Shown: one piece after another, positions 1 to 9,828 of the stretch
How the letters are laid out: each line of letters starts with the position of its first letter
How positions within the stretch are numbered: position 1 is the stretch's first letter
DNA from: Planctomycetota bacterium
GTDB taxonomy: Bacteria > Planctomycetota > Planctomycetia > Planctomycetales > Planctomycetaceae
Reading direction: 5' to 3'
Assembly: GCA_022600195.1 (NCBI GenBank)
Contig: JAHZKX010000055.1
Span: forward strand, 41,785 to 105,784
DNA length: 64,000 nt
Translations under genes and position numbers: made by a program
Notes under the pieces: model-generated
Databases searched by the model: none
Told to the model about the DNA's origin: nothing
Seen by the model: only the letters and a program-made list of their open reading frames with translations

Positions 1-279
1 GATTCCTGCAAATTTCGCTTTGCCTTCCAGCCGAAACTCGAAATCGACAATCCCGTCGCCTAGCACGAATCGTCGCATCTTAACGGGGCCATGCCGTCTT
101 GGCCCGGACTCGTAGCCGCGCAAAACTCCTTTTTCCGCCTTCCATGTCCCCAAACCCCAGAACCATTCTTTTGAAAGTGGTCCCTGAAAGGACTCTTCAA
201 GTAGAACAAGCGATTCGTCCGCCTTCGCAACGGTCGATGTCAGCAGAAATAGACAAATCAAAATTCGTTTTATCTTCAT
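1..279 (-). CDS. Secreted protein, N-terminal 93 residues only (DUF1080-like start)
   Basis: The frame opens at ATG 279 and runs off the left edge of the window, so only 93 residues are visible. The first 20 residues are a Sec signal peptide (MKIKR, hydrophobic core, cleavage near AKA-DE). The mature start, with an early E-S-F and a W-rich turn followed by G-x-W-K-A-E-K-G-V-L-R-G, resembles the opening strands of DUF1080 / concanavalin-like beta-sandwich proteins that planctomycetes export next to sulfatases. That family reading is inference from a short stretch. Its ATG overlaps the TGA of the upstream sulfatase as ATGA (276-279), so the two are very likely translated from one mRNA. The product presumably acts on or binds a carbohydrate outside the cytoplasmic membrane. 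Confidence 0.75.
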   Translation of the reverse strand, partial: MKIKRILICLFLLTSTVAKADESLVLLEESFQGPLSKEWFWGLGTWKAEKGVLRGYESGPRRHGPVKMRRFVLGDGIVDFEFRLEGKAKFAGI

Positions 280-2258
280 GGTTTAACGCTTTCAAAAGTC
301 CATTTCTTTACACCGGCCCCTTTACCGATGAACTGAATGGTCTGAATTTCTATCGGCTCTTTTGTCGCCGGCACATAGAGTCTTACAATTTGAGGCTTTC
401 CAGTCACAGGTAGCTTTATAATGACATCCTGCCACTCCTTACTCGATTTAAGAGTGAAGTCCACAGCCTGACCAGTTTGCGGAAACCCCTCTTGCCCGGC
501 AGTCTTCCATCGCACTTTTCCCGTACCACCAGAGGTGCTGCGAATGCGAAGTTTCAGGCTCAACGGACCAGACAGCTTAACCTGTGCGGTACCGAGAAAT
601 GGCGTACGACCAGTGCCTTCAATTTGAATTGCACCTTTAACAAACGAAAGCTGACACATCTTCGGAACCAGTCCGAACGAAGGATCACGCACTGCTGCCT
701 GCGATCGCGGATTAAAATCCGGGTTTGGCTTGGGGACGACTGCACCCGTCTCTTTGATGAATTCATCAATCAACGCGTCAAGTTCTGCAACCTTTTCGGG
801 CATTTTAGTGGCAAGATTCGTGGCCTCGCCCACATCATCCTTCAAGTTGTAGAGTTCACGTAGATCCGGATACTTTGGATGTGGTTCCCAGCGACGGATC
901 AGCTTGAAGTCACCCGCCCGAACTGATACGGCTGGAACGAGGTGTGGAAACCAGATAAAAAGAGCCTTACGTTCCAGCGTCCCCTTCTGTTGCAGCACGG
1001 GCAAAAAGGAGACTCCATCCAGAATGTGGTCGTTGGGCTTTTTAAGCTGAACAGCATCCAGAATCGTCGGATATAAATCAATAGATCCGACGATGGCATC
1101 CGATTCTGACCCGGCCTGGATCTGGTTTGACCAGCGCACCATCAGTGGCACACGCTGGCCGCCTTCATAGATACGTCCTTTGCCCTCGCGCAAAGGTGCA
1201 TTGTTAGTTGGTGGCTCAGATCCAGCCCATTTCCGATAACTTTGAATTGTGTTGTATAAACGATGCTTTTCAGTGACATTTCTCAGCCTGGAGTCATCTT
1301 TAGTCCAGCTATGTGTATTGCCACCATTATCTGAATAGAAAATAAACAGGGTTTTGTCCGTAAGCTTCAATTCATCCAACTTATCGAGAACACGCCCCAG
1401 ACTGTCGTCAACGTTTCGAAGCATCGAAGCCATGACCGGATTACGCTGCTCACCACGCGGATCAGTTTTTTTGGCAAACCTGGACGTATACGCTTCCTTG
1501 TGTTGCCAGGGACCATGCACAGAGTAATGCCAGAAGTTTAAATAAAATGGTGCACCACGGTTCTTCTCAATGAATTGAATTGCTTCATCTGTCAGTCGGT
1601 CGGCAATATGTTCCCCTTCAGGGCCATCGGTAATGTTGCCGACTTTGTGCCTGCTGGATGGCTCTCCCTCCGCGTGAACACCGTAAGGCGAAAAGTAATT
1701 TGGTGGTCCCGGGTCGGGCGCACAGTGCCAGATCGTCTCAAAGCCATGTTTGTCCGGCCAATGTTGAGGCATCAATCCTAGATGCCACTTTCCAAAGTGA
1801 CCCGTACGATAACCGGCTTTCTGAAGCACTTCAGCCAGAGTAACTAATTCAGGTTCAAGGTAATTCCTGCTGTTGGGATAGATAAATTTCTTCGCTGGAG
1901 ACGTCTTGGCCGGATACCGTGAAGCTCCATCGGGTCGAGGTGATTGATGTCCCGTCGCACTTGTGACGCCATGCCGCGACGAATACTGTCCACTCAGAAT
2001 GGAAGCCCTTGTTGGCGAACAGAGCGGCAGAGCATAGGCATTTGTAAAACGCATCGACTGTTTCGCCAGACGTTCCATGTTCGGCGTTTCATAATACCTC
2101 GAACCATAAGCCGAACTATCCATCCAGCCCATGTCGTCAACAAGAAAAAGTACAACATTAGGCATCGTCTCTTCGGCGGTAGATGCGGGGTTCTGGGAGC
2201 AGAGTAAAAAAAGCAAACAGGCGATTGTTTTCCAGAGGTCCGATTCCATTGTATGCAT
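276..2258 (-). CDS. Secreted sulfatase with C-terminal beta-sandwich
   Basis: This is a 660-residue type I sulfatase that would hydrolyse sulfate esters, probably on a polysaccharide, outside the cytoplasmic membrane. A signal peptide spans about residues 1-28. The N-terminal metal ligands are D41-D42 (LVDDMGW) and the formylglycine site is C80-S-P-T-R, matching the C-x-P-x-R signature read by formylglycine-generating enzyme. A later F-Y-S-D-N-G-G supplies the second metal motif. The sulfatase fold ends near residue 520; the last ~115 residues look like a beta-rich accessory domain. At 660 residues it is longer than the usual 450-550. It follows the sulfatase at 2325-3812 after 66 bases and is coupled to the next gene by an ATGA overlap, so the three probably form one operon. 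The natural sulfate ester cannot be told from sequence. Confidence 0.93.
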   Translation of the reverse strand: MHTMESDLWKTIACLLFLLCSQNPASTAEETMPNVVLFLVDDMGWMDSSAYGSRYYETPNMERLAKQSMRFTNAYALPLCSPTRASILSGQYSSRHGVTSATGHQSPRPDGASRYPAKTSPAKKFIYPNSRNYLEPELVTLAEVLQKAGYRTGHFGKWHLGLMPQHWPDKHGFETIWHCAPDPGPPNYFSPYGVHAEGEPSSRHKVGNITDGPEGEHIADRLTDEAIQFIEKNRGAPFYLNFWHYSVHGPWQHKEAYTSRFAKKTDPRGEQRNPVMASMLRNVDDSLGRVLDKLDELKLTDKTLFIFYSDNGGNTHSWTKDDSRLRNVTEKHRLYNTIQSYRKWAGSEPPTNNAPLREGKGRIYEGGQRVPLMVRWSNQIQAGSESDAIVGSIDLYPTILDAVQLKKPNDHILDGVSFLPVLQQKGTLERKALFIWFPHLVPAVSVRAGDFKLIRRWEPHPKYPDLRELYNLKDDVGEATNLATKMPEKVAELDALIDEFIKETGAVVPKPNPDFNPRSQAAVRDPSFGLVPKMCQLSFVKGAIQIEGTGRTPFLGTAQVKLSGPLSLKLRIRSTSGGTGKVRWKTAGQEGFPQTGQAVDFTLKSSKEWQDVIIKLPVTGKPQIVRLYVPATKEPIEIQTIQFIGKGAGVKKWTFESVKP

Positions 2259-2324
2259 TCCAAAATCAAGAAGTTGATCGTTCGGACGGTTCGTCTTTAA
2301 ATATTGAGTCGATACAACTGAGGC

Positions 2325-3812
2325 TCATCGTCGATCCTTCTCTGTCGGTGGGAAGCGTTTGCGCCTGTCGCTATCAATCGGTTTGCCCGATCGTGTGTTC
2401 CACCACTGATCTGCACGTTTTGGATCGTAATTCGGATTGGGAATCGGCATCCGTGCAATCACATCCCCACGCCACGCCTTGAGTTTTTGTCTCAAGTCTG
2501 TAACACGCCCCTTCTTCTCACCCGCAAGATTTTTTGATTCACCGATATCTTGAGTGATCTGATACAATTCGACATCGCCCGAGCCATCGAGATACTCAAT
2601 CAGCTTCCAGTCACGTTCACGAATACTGCTGGCCGGTCGGTCGTGATGATAGTGTGGATAGTGCCAATGCAGTGCATCCCGGTTGAGTTTAGCTCCCGGC
2701 TCCGAAAGTAGCGGCTTCAAGCTCAGACCGTCGATTGTCTGATTTTTGGGAAGTGTACCGCCGGCAAGATCAACGAAGGTGGGATAGAAATCGTATGTAA
2801 TTGTCGGTTCTGAGCAGACGGCCCCCCCATTCACAAGAGGCGGATACTTTACGATTAATGGCACGCGGACGCCTCCTTCATGCAACGAACCTTTCTCACC
2901 TTTCAGTGGTGCCAGACTCGAAACATTGTCATCAGCTTGCTCGCGATAGTCATAGCGACGGTAAAGACCCCCATTATCGGATGTAAAGACAATCATTGTA
3001 TTGTCCGTCAATCCGGCATCATCGATGGCATCAACAATTCGCCCCACCATATCATCGCAATGTTCAATCATCGCAGCATAGACGGGATGCGGAAGTTCGC
3101 AGTTCAACTCGTTTGCTTTCTTCCGATACTTTTCAACCTTTTCCGACATGGCTCCCAGTGGAATGTGGACTGCATAAGGTGAAAGCAGGAGAAAGAATGG
3201 TTTATCCTTGTTACTTCGAATGAAATCGATACTCAGATCTGCTTCAAAATCAGTACGATACTGCGCGGGTTTCGGTTTCAAGTCAGGACGCCTCTGCACG
3301 CGATAGGTTCCGGGTAGATGGGGACCACCTATCACCGCTGAAAAATCGTACCCCTGATGATCAGGCTGAAACTGCACTCCGTTGCCGAGATGCCATTTTC
3401 CAATATACCCTGTTGAATATCCGGCAGACTTCAATGACTCAGCAATCGTTACCGTATCAAGTGGCAGCGCCATTGTAGGTCGAGGAGTAATCACGCGTTC
3501 AAACGGTCGCCAGTGTCCGGAAATAAAATCGGTGATCCCGATGCGAGCCTGATTCTGCCCCGATTGCAATGCACACCGTGTCGGCGAACAGACAGCCCCT
3601 GCTGCATAGAAATCAGTAAACCGCATACCTTCAGACGCAAGTTTGTCTATGCGCGGCGTGTCGACAAAATCGTTCCCATAGCACCCAATGTCTTTCCAGC
3701 CCAGATCATCGATAAAGATCAGCACAATATTAGGTGGGTCCACTGCTGATGCGGTCGAGGAAACCAGACAGCACAAAAAAGCGGTGAAGCACAAACAAAT
3801 CGAGCGAATCAT
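2325..3812 (-). CDS. Secreted sulfatase (arylsulfatase A-like)
   Basis: A 495-residue sulfatase of ordinary length. A signal peptide covers residues 1-23 (ending ASA-VD). Metal ligands D35-D36 lie in FIDDLGW, the formylglycine precursor is C75 in C-S-P-T-R, and T-S-D-N-G-G provides the second Asp-Asn metal pair. Histidines in G-K-W-H-L-G and V-H-I-P-L-G sit where sulfatase active-site residues normally fall. The ATG at 3812 is preceded by GGAGAAG at a good distance, which supports this start. It is the first gene of a probable minus-strand operon with the next sulfatase and a secreted beta-sandwich protein. Substrate is unknown; sulfated algal or host glycans are usual for planctomycete paralogues, but that is inference. 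Confidence 0.93.
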   Translation of the reverse strand: MIRSICLCFTAFLCCLVSSTASAVDPPNIVLIFIDDLGWKDIGCYGNDFVDTPRIDKLASEGMRFTDFYAAGAVCSPTRCALQSGQNQARIGITDFISGHWRPFERVITPRPTMALPLDTVTIAESLKSAGYSTGYIGKWHLGNGVQFQPDHQGYDFSAVIGGPHLPGTYRVQRRPDLKPKPAQYRTDFEADLSIDFIRSNKDKPFFLLLSPYAVHIPLGAMSEKVEKYRKKANELNCELPHPVYAAMIEHCDDMVGRIVDAIDDAGLTDNTMIVFTSDNGGLYRRYDYREQADDNVSSLAPLKGEKGSLHEGGVRVPLIVKYPPLVNGGAVCSEPTITYDFYPTFVDLAGGTLPKNQTIDGLSLKPLLSEPGAKLNRDALHWHYPHYHHDRPASSIRERDWKLIEYLDGSGDVELYQITQDIGESKNLAGEKKGRVTDLRQKLKAWRGDVIARMPIPNPNYDPKRADQWWNTRSGKPIDSDRRKRFPPTEKDRR

Positions 3813-4184
3813 GAAGTCTTCTCCAGTTGTGTCAGAAATTGTTTGCTGTCTAAGAAACGACCGGTTTATGTGCCTTGATGCGATAGCTTAATAAGGAAAA
3901 GGTTGTGGAGTCATCGAGCGATGTTTCGCTCAGATCGAGAACAGCGGCAATCCTGCCATTTCGCCAGTGAAAACTACCTCCTTGACGACAATTCGAATAT
4001 CGAAGCAGGTTATTATTTTATAACGAGTTCCAGACCGAAAAACAACTTCCCATTTGGTTCAATGGCCACCTGAAAACGAGTTGCGAGACACTCAAAAAAG
4101 GTATTTCGCAAGACGAATCATTCCTTGGCATTCAATTCGTTCAGTTTAGATCAATTCGCAATTCTGAGATCCATTACTATTGAG
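3813..4184. other. Intergenic region between sulfatase operon and tRNA-Pro
   Basis: I find no convincing gene in these ~370 bases. The left part must hold the promoter of the leftward sulfatase operon, but no clear -35/-10 pair stands out. A short hairpin, GAGCGA-N4-TCGCTC, lies at about 3918-3933 and lacks a T-run. Confidence 0.4.
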
Positions 4185-4212
4185 TTGACCATGTATACTC
4201 TCTTGGTAGAAT
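4185..4212 (+). promoter_or_regulatory. Sigma-70 type promoter of tRNA-Pro
   Basis: TTGACC (4185-4190) and TAGAAT (4207-4212) are separated by 16 bases, and the -10 box ends 11 bases before the first base of the tRNA. Each box matches five of six consensus positions, and the spacing puts transcription start a few bases upstream of the mature tRNA. Confidence 0.7.
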
Positions 4213-4223
4213 AAATTATCCGA

Positions 4224-4297
4224 CGGGATGTAGCTCAGCCTGGTAGAGTGCTGCGTTCGGGACGCAGAGGTCGCAAGTTCAAATCTTGTCATCCCGA
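4224..4297 (+). tRNA. tRNA-Pro (anticodon CGG)
   Basis: A complete cloverleaf can be folded. The acceptor stem is CGGGATG with CATCCCG (perfect), the D arm carries GGTA, the anticodon stem is CTGCG with CGCAG around the loop TTCGGGA, and the T arm is GCAAG/CTTGT around TTCAAAT. The anticodon is therefore CGG and reads the proline codon CCG. The discriminator base is A, and CCA is not encoded. A T-run directly follows (4298-4302), then a weak stem at about 4303-4326 that may end transcription. The gene stands alone between divergently and oppositely oriented protein genes. Confidence 0.95.
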
Positions 4298-4383
4298 TTT
4301 TTAAGAAATTGATTTTCAATCTCTTTCACTAGCTTAATCTGGCTAATGAAATTCCTTGGCTGTCCAAAATGTCGCTCGTGAAT

Positions 4384-4818
4384 TCAAGTCGCAAACAATT
4401 GCGTCTCGATGTCGTGAAACGCTTTAAATTCCAGGGCATTTCCACTGGGGTCCAGAAAGAACATTGTAGCTTGTTCACCCGGCTGGCCCTCGAATCGAAT
4501 GTAAGGTTCAATTACGAATTCGATTTCTTTCGCGCGCAATTTTTCCGCCAGAGACTTCCATCGATCCATCGACAAGACGACGCCAAAGTGGGGAACGGGA
4601 ACACCATGACCATCGACGGGATTGGCGTGCGACGATATTTTTCCTGCAGGACCAATCCCCGGATTTAAGTGACACACGACCTGGTGCCCAAAGAAATTGA
4701 AATCTACCCATGACTCGGAACTGCGACCTTCGCTACAACCAAGTAACTCACCATAGAACTTTCTGGCTTCAGAGATGTCACGAACCTGAAACGCGAGGTG
4801 AAAGGGATCGAGTGGCAT
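4384..4818 (-). CDS. VOC family (glyoxalase/dioxygenase-like) protein
   Basis: A small single-unit vicinal-oxygen-chelate protein of 144 residues from the preferred start [10 protein letters not shown]. Likely metal ligands in this numbering are H7 (FHLAF), H77 (PHFGV) and E130 (ALEFK), the positions expected for the two beta-alpha-beta-beta-beta repeats; the D-P-S-G-N before the Glu is the classic VOC turn. An in-frame ATG 36 bases further upstream (4854) would add 12 residues, but neither start has a clear ribosome site; homology to other VOC proteins favours the inner one. The family includes glyoxalases, extradiol dioxygenases and antibiotic-binding proteins, and the sequence does not say which reaction occurs. 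It is a cytoplasmic protein with its own transcription unit. Confidence 0.85.
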   Translation of the reverse strand: MPLDPFHLAFQVRDISEARKFYGELLGCSEGRSSESWVDFNFFGHQVVCHLNPGIGPAGKISSHANPVDGHGVPVPHFGVVLSMDRWKSLAEKLRAKEIEFVIEPYIRFEGQPGEQATMFFLDPSGNALEFKAFHDIETQLFAT

Positions 4819-4965
4819 AATGGGGCTCGGCTTCTTGATGGCGACTGAAATCATGGCGAATAAAAAAACTACCCTAATAGATTAGCATAGCCCCTCTGCC
4901 CCATCAAGAAGGCGACCGCGAGGGAAAGGCAAATCAAGACTCGCCCCTTCATTCTCCCAGCGTCA

Positions 4966-6432
4966 TTATGACAGCAGTCCTTTTACGACATGTGCGCCTT
5001 CGACGCCTGTCAGCTTGAGATCGAGCCCCTGATACTTCACCGTAAAGCGATTGTGGTCGATGCCCAGGCAGTGCAGGACACTGGCGTTCAAATCGTTAAT
5101 GTGGACGGGATCTTTCACAATATTATAGCAGTGATCGTCGGTCTCACCGTAATCGATGCCCGGTTTAAACCCTCCACCAGCGACCCAGGTTGAGAAACAG
5201 CGTCCGTGATGATCTCGTCCGTGGTTGTCTTTTGTCAGTGTACCCTGACTATAAATCGTGCGGCCAAATTCACCGCCAAAGATAACAACAGTGTCGTCTA
5301 AGAGACCGCGTTGTTTTAAATCTTTTACAAGGGCAGCTGCTGGCTGATCCACTTTATCACAATTATTTCGAATACCTTTAGGCAGGCTGCCATGTTGATC
5401 CCAGCCACGCTGGAAGAGTTGAATAAAGGGCACACCACGTTCGGCCATTCGACGTGCTAAAATACAATTCGCGGCGAAGGTTCCCTTTTTGTTTGAATCA
5501 GGACCGTACATTTCAAATGTTGCCTGTGTTTCTCCACTCAGGTCCATCAAACCGGGGACCGATGTTTGCATTCGATACGCCATTTCGTACTGCGAGATCC
5601 GCGCATCAACTTCTGGATCGCCTGAAATCGCGGCTTTTTCCGCATTCAGTTTTGCCAGTCCATCCAGCATTTTTCGACGCAGTCCTCGATCAATTCCTTT
5701 AGGATCAGACAGATACAATACAGGGTCACCGGCACTGCGAAACTGGACTCCCTGATGACGCGAAGGCAAATTCCCACTACTCCAGAGTCGTGAATAAAGC
5801 GCTTGTCCTGGCCCATTACCGACAGAGATCATTACAACGTAGGCGGGCATATCTTTATTAGGACTACCCAATCCATAACTGAGCCACGATCCAAAACTGG
5901 GACGGCCCAACTGTTGCGTTCCTGTATTGATGTAGGTAATTGCAGGATCATGGTTGATGGCTTCTGTATTCATCGTGCGGATGATGGCTATGTCATCGGC
6001 TATGGATGCCGTGTGTGGTAAAATGTCGCTGTTGATCCATGTTCCACGTTCACCATAACGTTTGAAATTGAACATGGGTGCCACGCAGGGAAACGATTTT
6101 TGACCGCTGGTCATTCCGGTGAGCCGTTGTCCTTTACGAACAGACTCAGGAAGTTCTTTTCCGTGAATCTTCTTGAGTACCGGCTTGTAATCAAATAAAT
6201 CAATGTGGCTGGGACCACCGGCCATGAAAAGATAAATGACCCGCTTTGCTTTGGGAGCAAAATGAGGCAGTCCCGGTAACCCACGTTGATCTGAATTTGT
6301 CGGACTGGCCGCGGATAACTTGGGAACATCCCCCATTAAACTGGCGAGTGCAGCAGCGCCCAGACAACCTCGGGAACGCGACAATAACTGCCGACGCGTT
6401 AACTGTCGCTGATATTCTTCAATTGGATTCAT
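4966..6432 (-). CDS. DUF1501 family protein, Tat-exported
   Basis: 488 residues of the DUF1501 family, placed by Pfam in the alkaline-phosphatase/sulfatase-like superfamily. A twin-arginine-like signal is visible at about residues 13-33 ([18 protein letters not shown]), implying folded export. Family landmarks are [11 protein letters not shown] near residue 70, G-G-E-F-G-R-T and the metal-type D-H-H-G-R near the C-terminus. It lies only 6 bases downstream of the PSCyt1/DUF1549/DUF1553 gene, the standard pairing in planctomycetes, so the two are surely co-transcribed and probably act together at the cell surface. The biochemical activity of this family is not established. Confidence 0.92.
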   Translation of the reverse strand: MNPIEEYQRQLTRRQLLSRSRGCLGAAALASLMGDVPKLSAASPTNSDQRGLPGLPHFAPKAKRVIYLFMAGGPSHIDLFDYKPVLKKIHGKELPESVRKGQRLTGMTSGQKSFPCVAPMFNFKRYGERGTWINSDILPHTASIADDIAIIRTMNTEAINHDPAITYINTGTQQLGRPSFGSWLSYGLGSPNKDMPAYVVMISVGNGPGQALYSRLWSSGNLPSRHQGVQFRSAGDPVLYLSDPKGIDRGLRRKMLDGLAKLNAEKAAISGDPEVDARISQYEMAYRMQTSVPGLMDLSGETQATFEMYGPDSNKKGTFAANCILARRMAERGVPFIQLFQRGWDQHGSLPKGIRNNCDKVDQPAAALVKDLKQRGLLDDTVVIFGGEFGRTIYSQGTLTKDNHGRDHHGRCFSTWVAGGGFKPGIDYGETDDHCYNIVKDPVHINDLNASVLHCLGIDHNRFTVKYQGLDLKLTGVEGAHVVKGLLS

Positions 6433-6438
6433 CGATCT

Positions 6439-9400
6439 TTACTCACGCGTTAAAGTTTCGTCTAAGTTTAAAATCGTGTTGGCAACAACCGTCCAGGCGG
6501 CCTGTTGAATCACGTTTAGTTTTTCATCTCGTGGAGATTCACCAACCTTCATCAGTTCTTCAGCCGCTTTGGGATTTGCCTGATAGTGCTTCAGACTTTC
6601 AAGATACACGTTTAAAAGTACTTTGCGTTCTGAAACACGGGGTTCCCTTGCCATTGCCAATAAACAGGCATGTGATATTTTCGCCTCATTTGACGTGCCG
6701 CCCTCTTTCAATATTCGATTTGCAAGGTGGCGTGCCGCTTCTACAAACTGGACATCATTCATCGTTACTAATGCCTGCAGCGGTGTATTCGTACGAGGTC
6801 GTCTGATTGTGCATTTTTCCCGCGTCGGTGCATCAAATATCTGCATATTAGGAGGGGGCGCAGATCGCTTCCAATAAGTATAGAGACTGCGCCGGTAAAG
6901 TTTCTCACCCTGATCCTGAACGAAATCAGGTTTCCCGCTCAGTCCAACTTCTTTCCAGAGACCGGGAGGCTGATAAGGTTTCACTCCCGGGCCTCCCATT
7001 TTGTTGTTGAGTAATCCACTGATCGCGAGCGAACTGTCGCGAACAAATTCTCCCTGTAATCGAAAACGAGCACCACGAGCCAACAATCTGTTCGCAGGAT
7101 CTTGTAAATATGTCTCACGAGATGCGTCTGATGACTGCCGATACGTTGCCGACATCACAATTTGCTTGAGCATCCGTTTGACATCCCAACCAGATTCCCG
7201 GAAGTCAACTGCCAGCCAGTCAAGTAACTGGGGGTGGCTGGGAAAGGCGCCCTGTGAACCAAAATCTTCCGGTGTCGTGACGAGTCCTGTTCCAAATAAC
7301 ATTTGCCAATAGCGGTTGATGGCGACGCGTGCTGTGAGTGGATGATCGTTCTGAAAAAGCCATTGTGCTAAACCTAAACGATTTTGGGCAGCATCTTTCG
7401 ACATGGGAGGTAGAACCGCAGGTGTTCCCGGTTGTACTTTCTGTTTGGTCGGCGCATCGTATGCGCCACGTGCTAGAATAAACGTATCGCGAGGTTTTGC
7501 CATGTCACCCATCACCATCACAGACGTCAATGGTTTGAGAAGCGCTGTCTCCTCCGCCTTCAACTCCTGTTTCTTTTTGAGCAAAGCAATATATTCTTTA
7601 TCTTCATGCTCCAGATAATACTGACGTAATTGTTGCTGTTGCTCTGGCGTTCGCTTTTCAGGAGCCACTGCGAGTAATGTCGTGATGGAATGCTGTTTTG
7701 AGAGTGCGACAACTTCAGATTGACTGAGAGCGCGATCGAAGACTGCTACTTCATCAACGGCTCCCGACAGCCGTGAACTGGGATGCCGACTGCCAATAAG
7801 CAATGTTTTGGGAGTGCGAATCGATTTGGTTAAGCGGTCCTGCTCAACCTTCCAGTCCCATAACTGACCATCGACATAAATCTTAACACCCTTCGCTTTG
7901 GAAGAGCCATCATAGGTCACAAACACATGCTGCCAGGTAGAGGGTTTTAGTTTTTTCTTTGTGGTAACCTTAATCGCATTCGTGGGCCATTTATTAATGA
8001 TGTGGACCGAAATTTTTTCACCTGAAATCAAAATATCATAACCACGAAAGCTATTGGCATCATCCATTTTTGCCAGCAAAGCACCTGACCCTTTGGGATC
8101 GAGATTGAGCCAACCGCCATAAGAGAAGGAATCTGTCCGTTCAAAATCACAAACTGCACCTAAATCGATATATGTTTTACCATCGAATTTAACGGCCTGA
8201 TCGTGGGGAGACTTCACCCAGTTCGCATTTCCATGAATAGTCCCTATTCGATTCGTATCAACCTGATCGACGACCTGTTTTCCCTCCCCCCGATTGAGCA
8301 CAAAACGCAGCAACTGACCTTCAACATGCGTGGGACTTGCCTGTTGCTGTGTTTCTTTTGTTTTTAACCAGGCTGTATACGCAGAACCAACTGACTTTTG
8401 ACGGGCGGTGATCAGTTTCTGATTATCTTTGATTCTGGATCGCGTGGCTGGCAGTTTCTTCTGTTTTTCCGGATCGACCAGCTCCACAATCGGCTTCGCG
8501 TTTCCTTTACGTGTCTGACTGCCAGCATCAGCACTGATATTAAAGAATCCAAAAAATCGGTAATAATCTTCGTGCGAGATCGGATCGTATTTATGTTCAT
8601 GACATTGTGCACATTCCATACTTAGACCTAACCACACAGTCGACGTTGTCTTCACTCGATCAACCGCGTATTCAACACGGTACTCTTCCGGTATCAAGCC
8701 ACCTTCATCCGTTGTGCCATTATTACGATTGAAACCTGAGGATACCATTTGTAATGGTGTTGCATTGGGAATCAAATCGCCGGCCAGTTGCTCTTTTGAA
8801 AACTGGTCGAAGGGAATATTTTCGTTGTACATTTGCACGATGCGATCGCGCCAGGCCCACATATCCCGTGGCCCATCTGCATGGTACACACTCGTGTCAC
8901 CATATCGGGCCGCATCCAGCCACATCAAAGCCATTCGCTCTCCGTAATGTTTTGAAGTGAGCAGACGGTCTACCACTTTTTCATAGGCATCAGGCGAACT
9001 ATCGTTTAAAAAGGCATTCACTTCTGCAATGGAAGGAGGCAAACCGGTAAGATCCAAAGAAAGACGTCGAATTAACGTACGACGATTTGCTGCTTCCGAA
9101 GGTTTTCCCTGCTGATGTTCAATCTGTGCCAAAACAAATTGATCTATGGGATTACGAACCCACTTACTGTTTTTGACAGCAGGCAGCGCTGACTTTTTTG
9201 GTGTGATAAACGACCAATGGCTGGTCCACTCAGCTCCTTCATCTATCCAACGTTTGAATAATTCAACCTGCGCGGGAGTCAATTTCTTATTCGAATCAGC
9301 CGGAGGCATTTGTAGATCGGGATCAGTGCTGCTAATTCGTGTGTAAAGCTCGCTTTTCTCTGAATGCCCAGGTGAGATAGAACTTGCTTTCGCCCCCGCT

Positions 9401-9630
9401 TCAATGTCGAGCCTGAGATCACCTTCGCGATGTTTCGTATCGGGACCATGACAGTGAAAGCAGTTATCCGAAAGGATAGGACGTATATCGCGACTGAAAT
9501 CGATTTTTGATTTTGAACCCGATTTTTTCGGCTCCGTTTTTTCCGCCAGACAGATATTGACCGAAAGTGTGGAAAAAAACGCCAGACACAAAAGAATTCG
9601 ACGACAAAGCATGCGTTTACTCAATTGCAA
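6439..9630 (-). CDS. PSCyt1 / DUF1549 / LamG / DUF1553 surface protein
   Basis: A 1063-residue exported planctomycete-type protein. Order of parts: signal peptide (1-29); PSCyt1 cytochrome-like domain with heme motif C57-F-H-C60-H61; DUF1549 (PSCyt2) from about 158 with a second C-x-x-C-H in C-A-Q-C-H-E-H-K-Y-D-P; a LamG/concanavalin-like carbohydrate-binding insert at roughly 470-645 (F-D-G-K-T-Y-I-D-L-G, D-E-V-A-V-F-D-R-A-L); and DUF1553 (PSD1) from about 730 to the end. The two C-x-x-C-H motifs predict covalent heme c, so it is likely a periplasmic or surface redox protein. Of the three paralogues in this window only this one carries a LamG insert. It is followed at 6 bases by its DUF1501 partner. 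Confidence 0.92.
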   Translation of the reverse strand: MQLSKRMLCRRILLCLAFFSTLSVNICLAEKTEPKKSGSKSKIDFSRDIRPILSDNCFHCHGPDTKHREGDLRLDIEAGAKASSISPGHSEKSELYTRISSTDPDLQMPPADSNKKLTPAQVELFKRWIDEGAEWTSHWSFITPKKSALPAVKNSKWVRNPIDQFVLAQIEHQQGKPSEAANRRTLIRRLSLDLTGLPPSIAEVNAFLNDSSPDAYEKVVDRLLTSKHYGERMALMWLDAARYGDTSVYHADGPRDMWAWRDRIVQMYNENIPFDQFSKEQLAGDLIPNATPLQMVSSGFNRNNGTTDEGGLIPEEYRVEYAVDRVKTTSTVWLGLSMECAQCHEHKYDPISHEDYYRFFGFFNISADAGSQTRKGNAKPIVELVDPEKQKKLPATRSRIKDNQKLITARQKSVGSAYTAWLKTKETQQQASPTHVEGQLLRFVLNRGEGKQVVDQVDTNRIGTIHGNANWVKSPHDQAVKFDGKTYIDLGAVCDFERTDSFSYGGWLNLDPKGSGALLAKMDDANSFRGYDILISGEKISVHIINKWPTNAIKVTTKKKLKPSTWQHVFVTYDGSSKAKGVKIYVDGQLWDWKVEQDRLTKSIRTPKTLLIGSRHPSSRLSGAVDEVAVFDRALSQSEVVALSKQHSITTLLAVAPEKRTPEQQQQLRQYYLEHEDKEYIALLKKKQELKAEETALLKPLTSVMVMGDMAKPRDTFILARGAYDAPTKQKVQPGTPAVLPPMSKDAAQNRLGLAQWLFQNDHPLTARVAINRYWQMLFGTGLVTTPEDFGSQGAFPSHPQLLDWLAVDFRESGWDVKRMLKQIVMSATYRQSSDASRETYLQDPANRLLARGARFRLQGEFVRDSSLAISGLLNNKMGGPGVKPYQPPGLWKEVGLSGKPDFVQDQGEKLYRRSLYTYWKRSAPPPNMQIFDAPTREKCTIRRPRTNTPLQALVTMNDVQFVEAARHLANRILKEGGTSNEAKISHACLLAMAREPRVSERKVLLNVYLESLKHYQANPKAAEELMKVGESPRDEKLNVIQQAAWTVVANTILNLDETLTRE

Positions 9631-9828
9631 ATTGAATACAAATTACGATCGTGGTGCGTCTCAAGAATTTCCGTAATTGCGACATCGCAATACGAAGAGA
9701 ACAGGTGGGTCCCAAAGGATGATCGTCATTAGATGGTAGGAATGTTGAAAGACGATTGTCAAGGCTTTTTCAATTGTTTGACGAATGTAGTAAGTCAAAT
9801 CATCAACAAAATCCTAATCTTAGTTAAG

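Noticed and set aside
477..863. Open frame on the plus strand within the first sulfatase
   Set aside because: It lies antisense to a well-supported sulfatase domain, has no recognisable motif, and its composition follows the gene on the other strand.
3918..3933. Small hairpin as a terminator near the tRNA
   Set aside because: The stem is six base pairs with no T-run on either strand.
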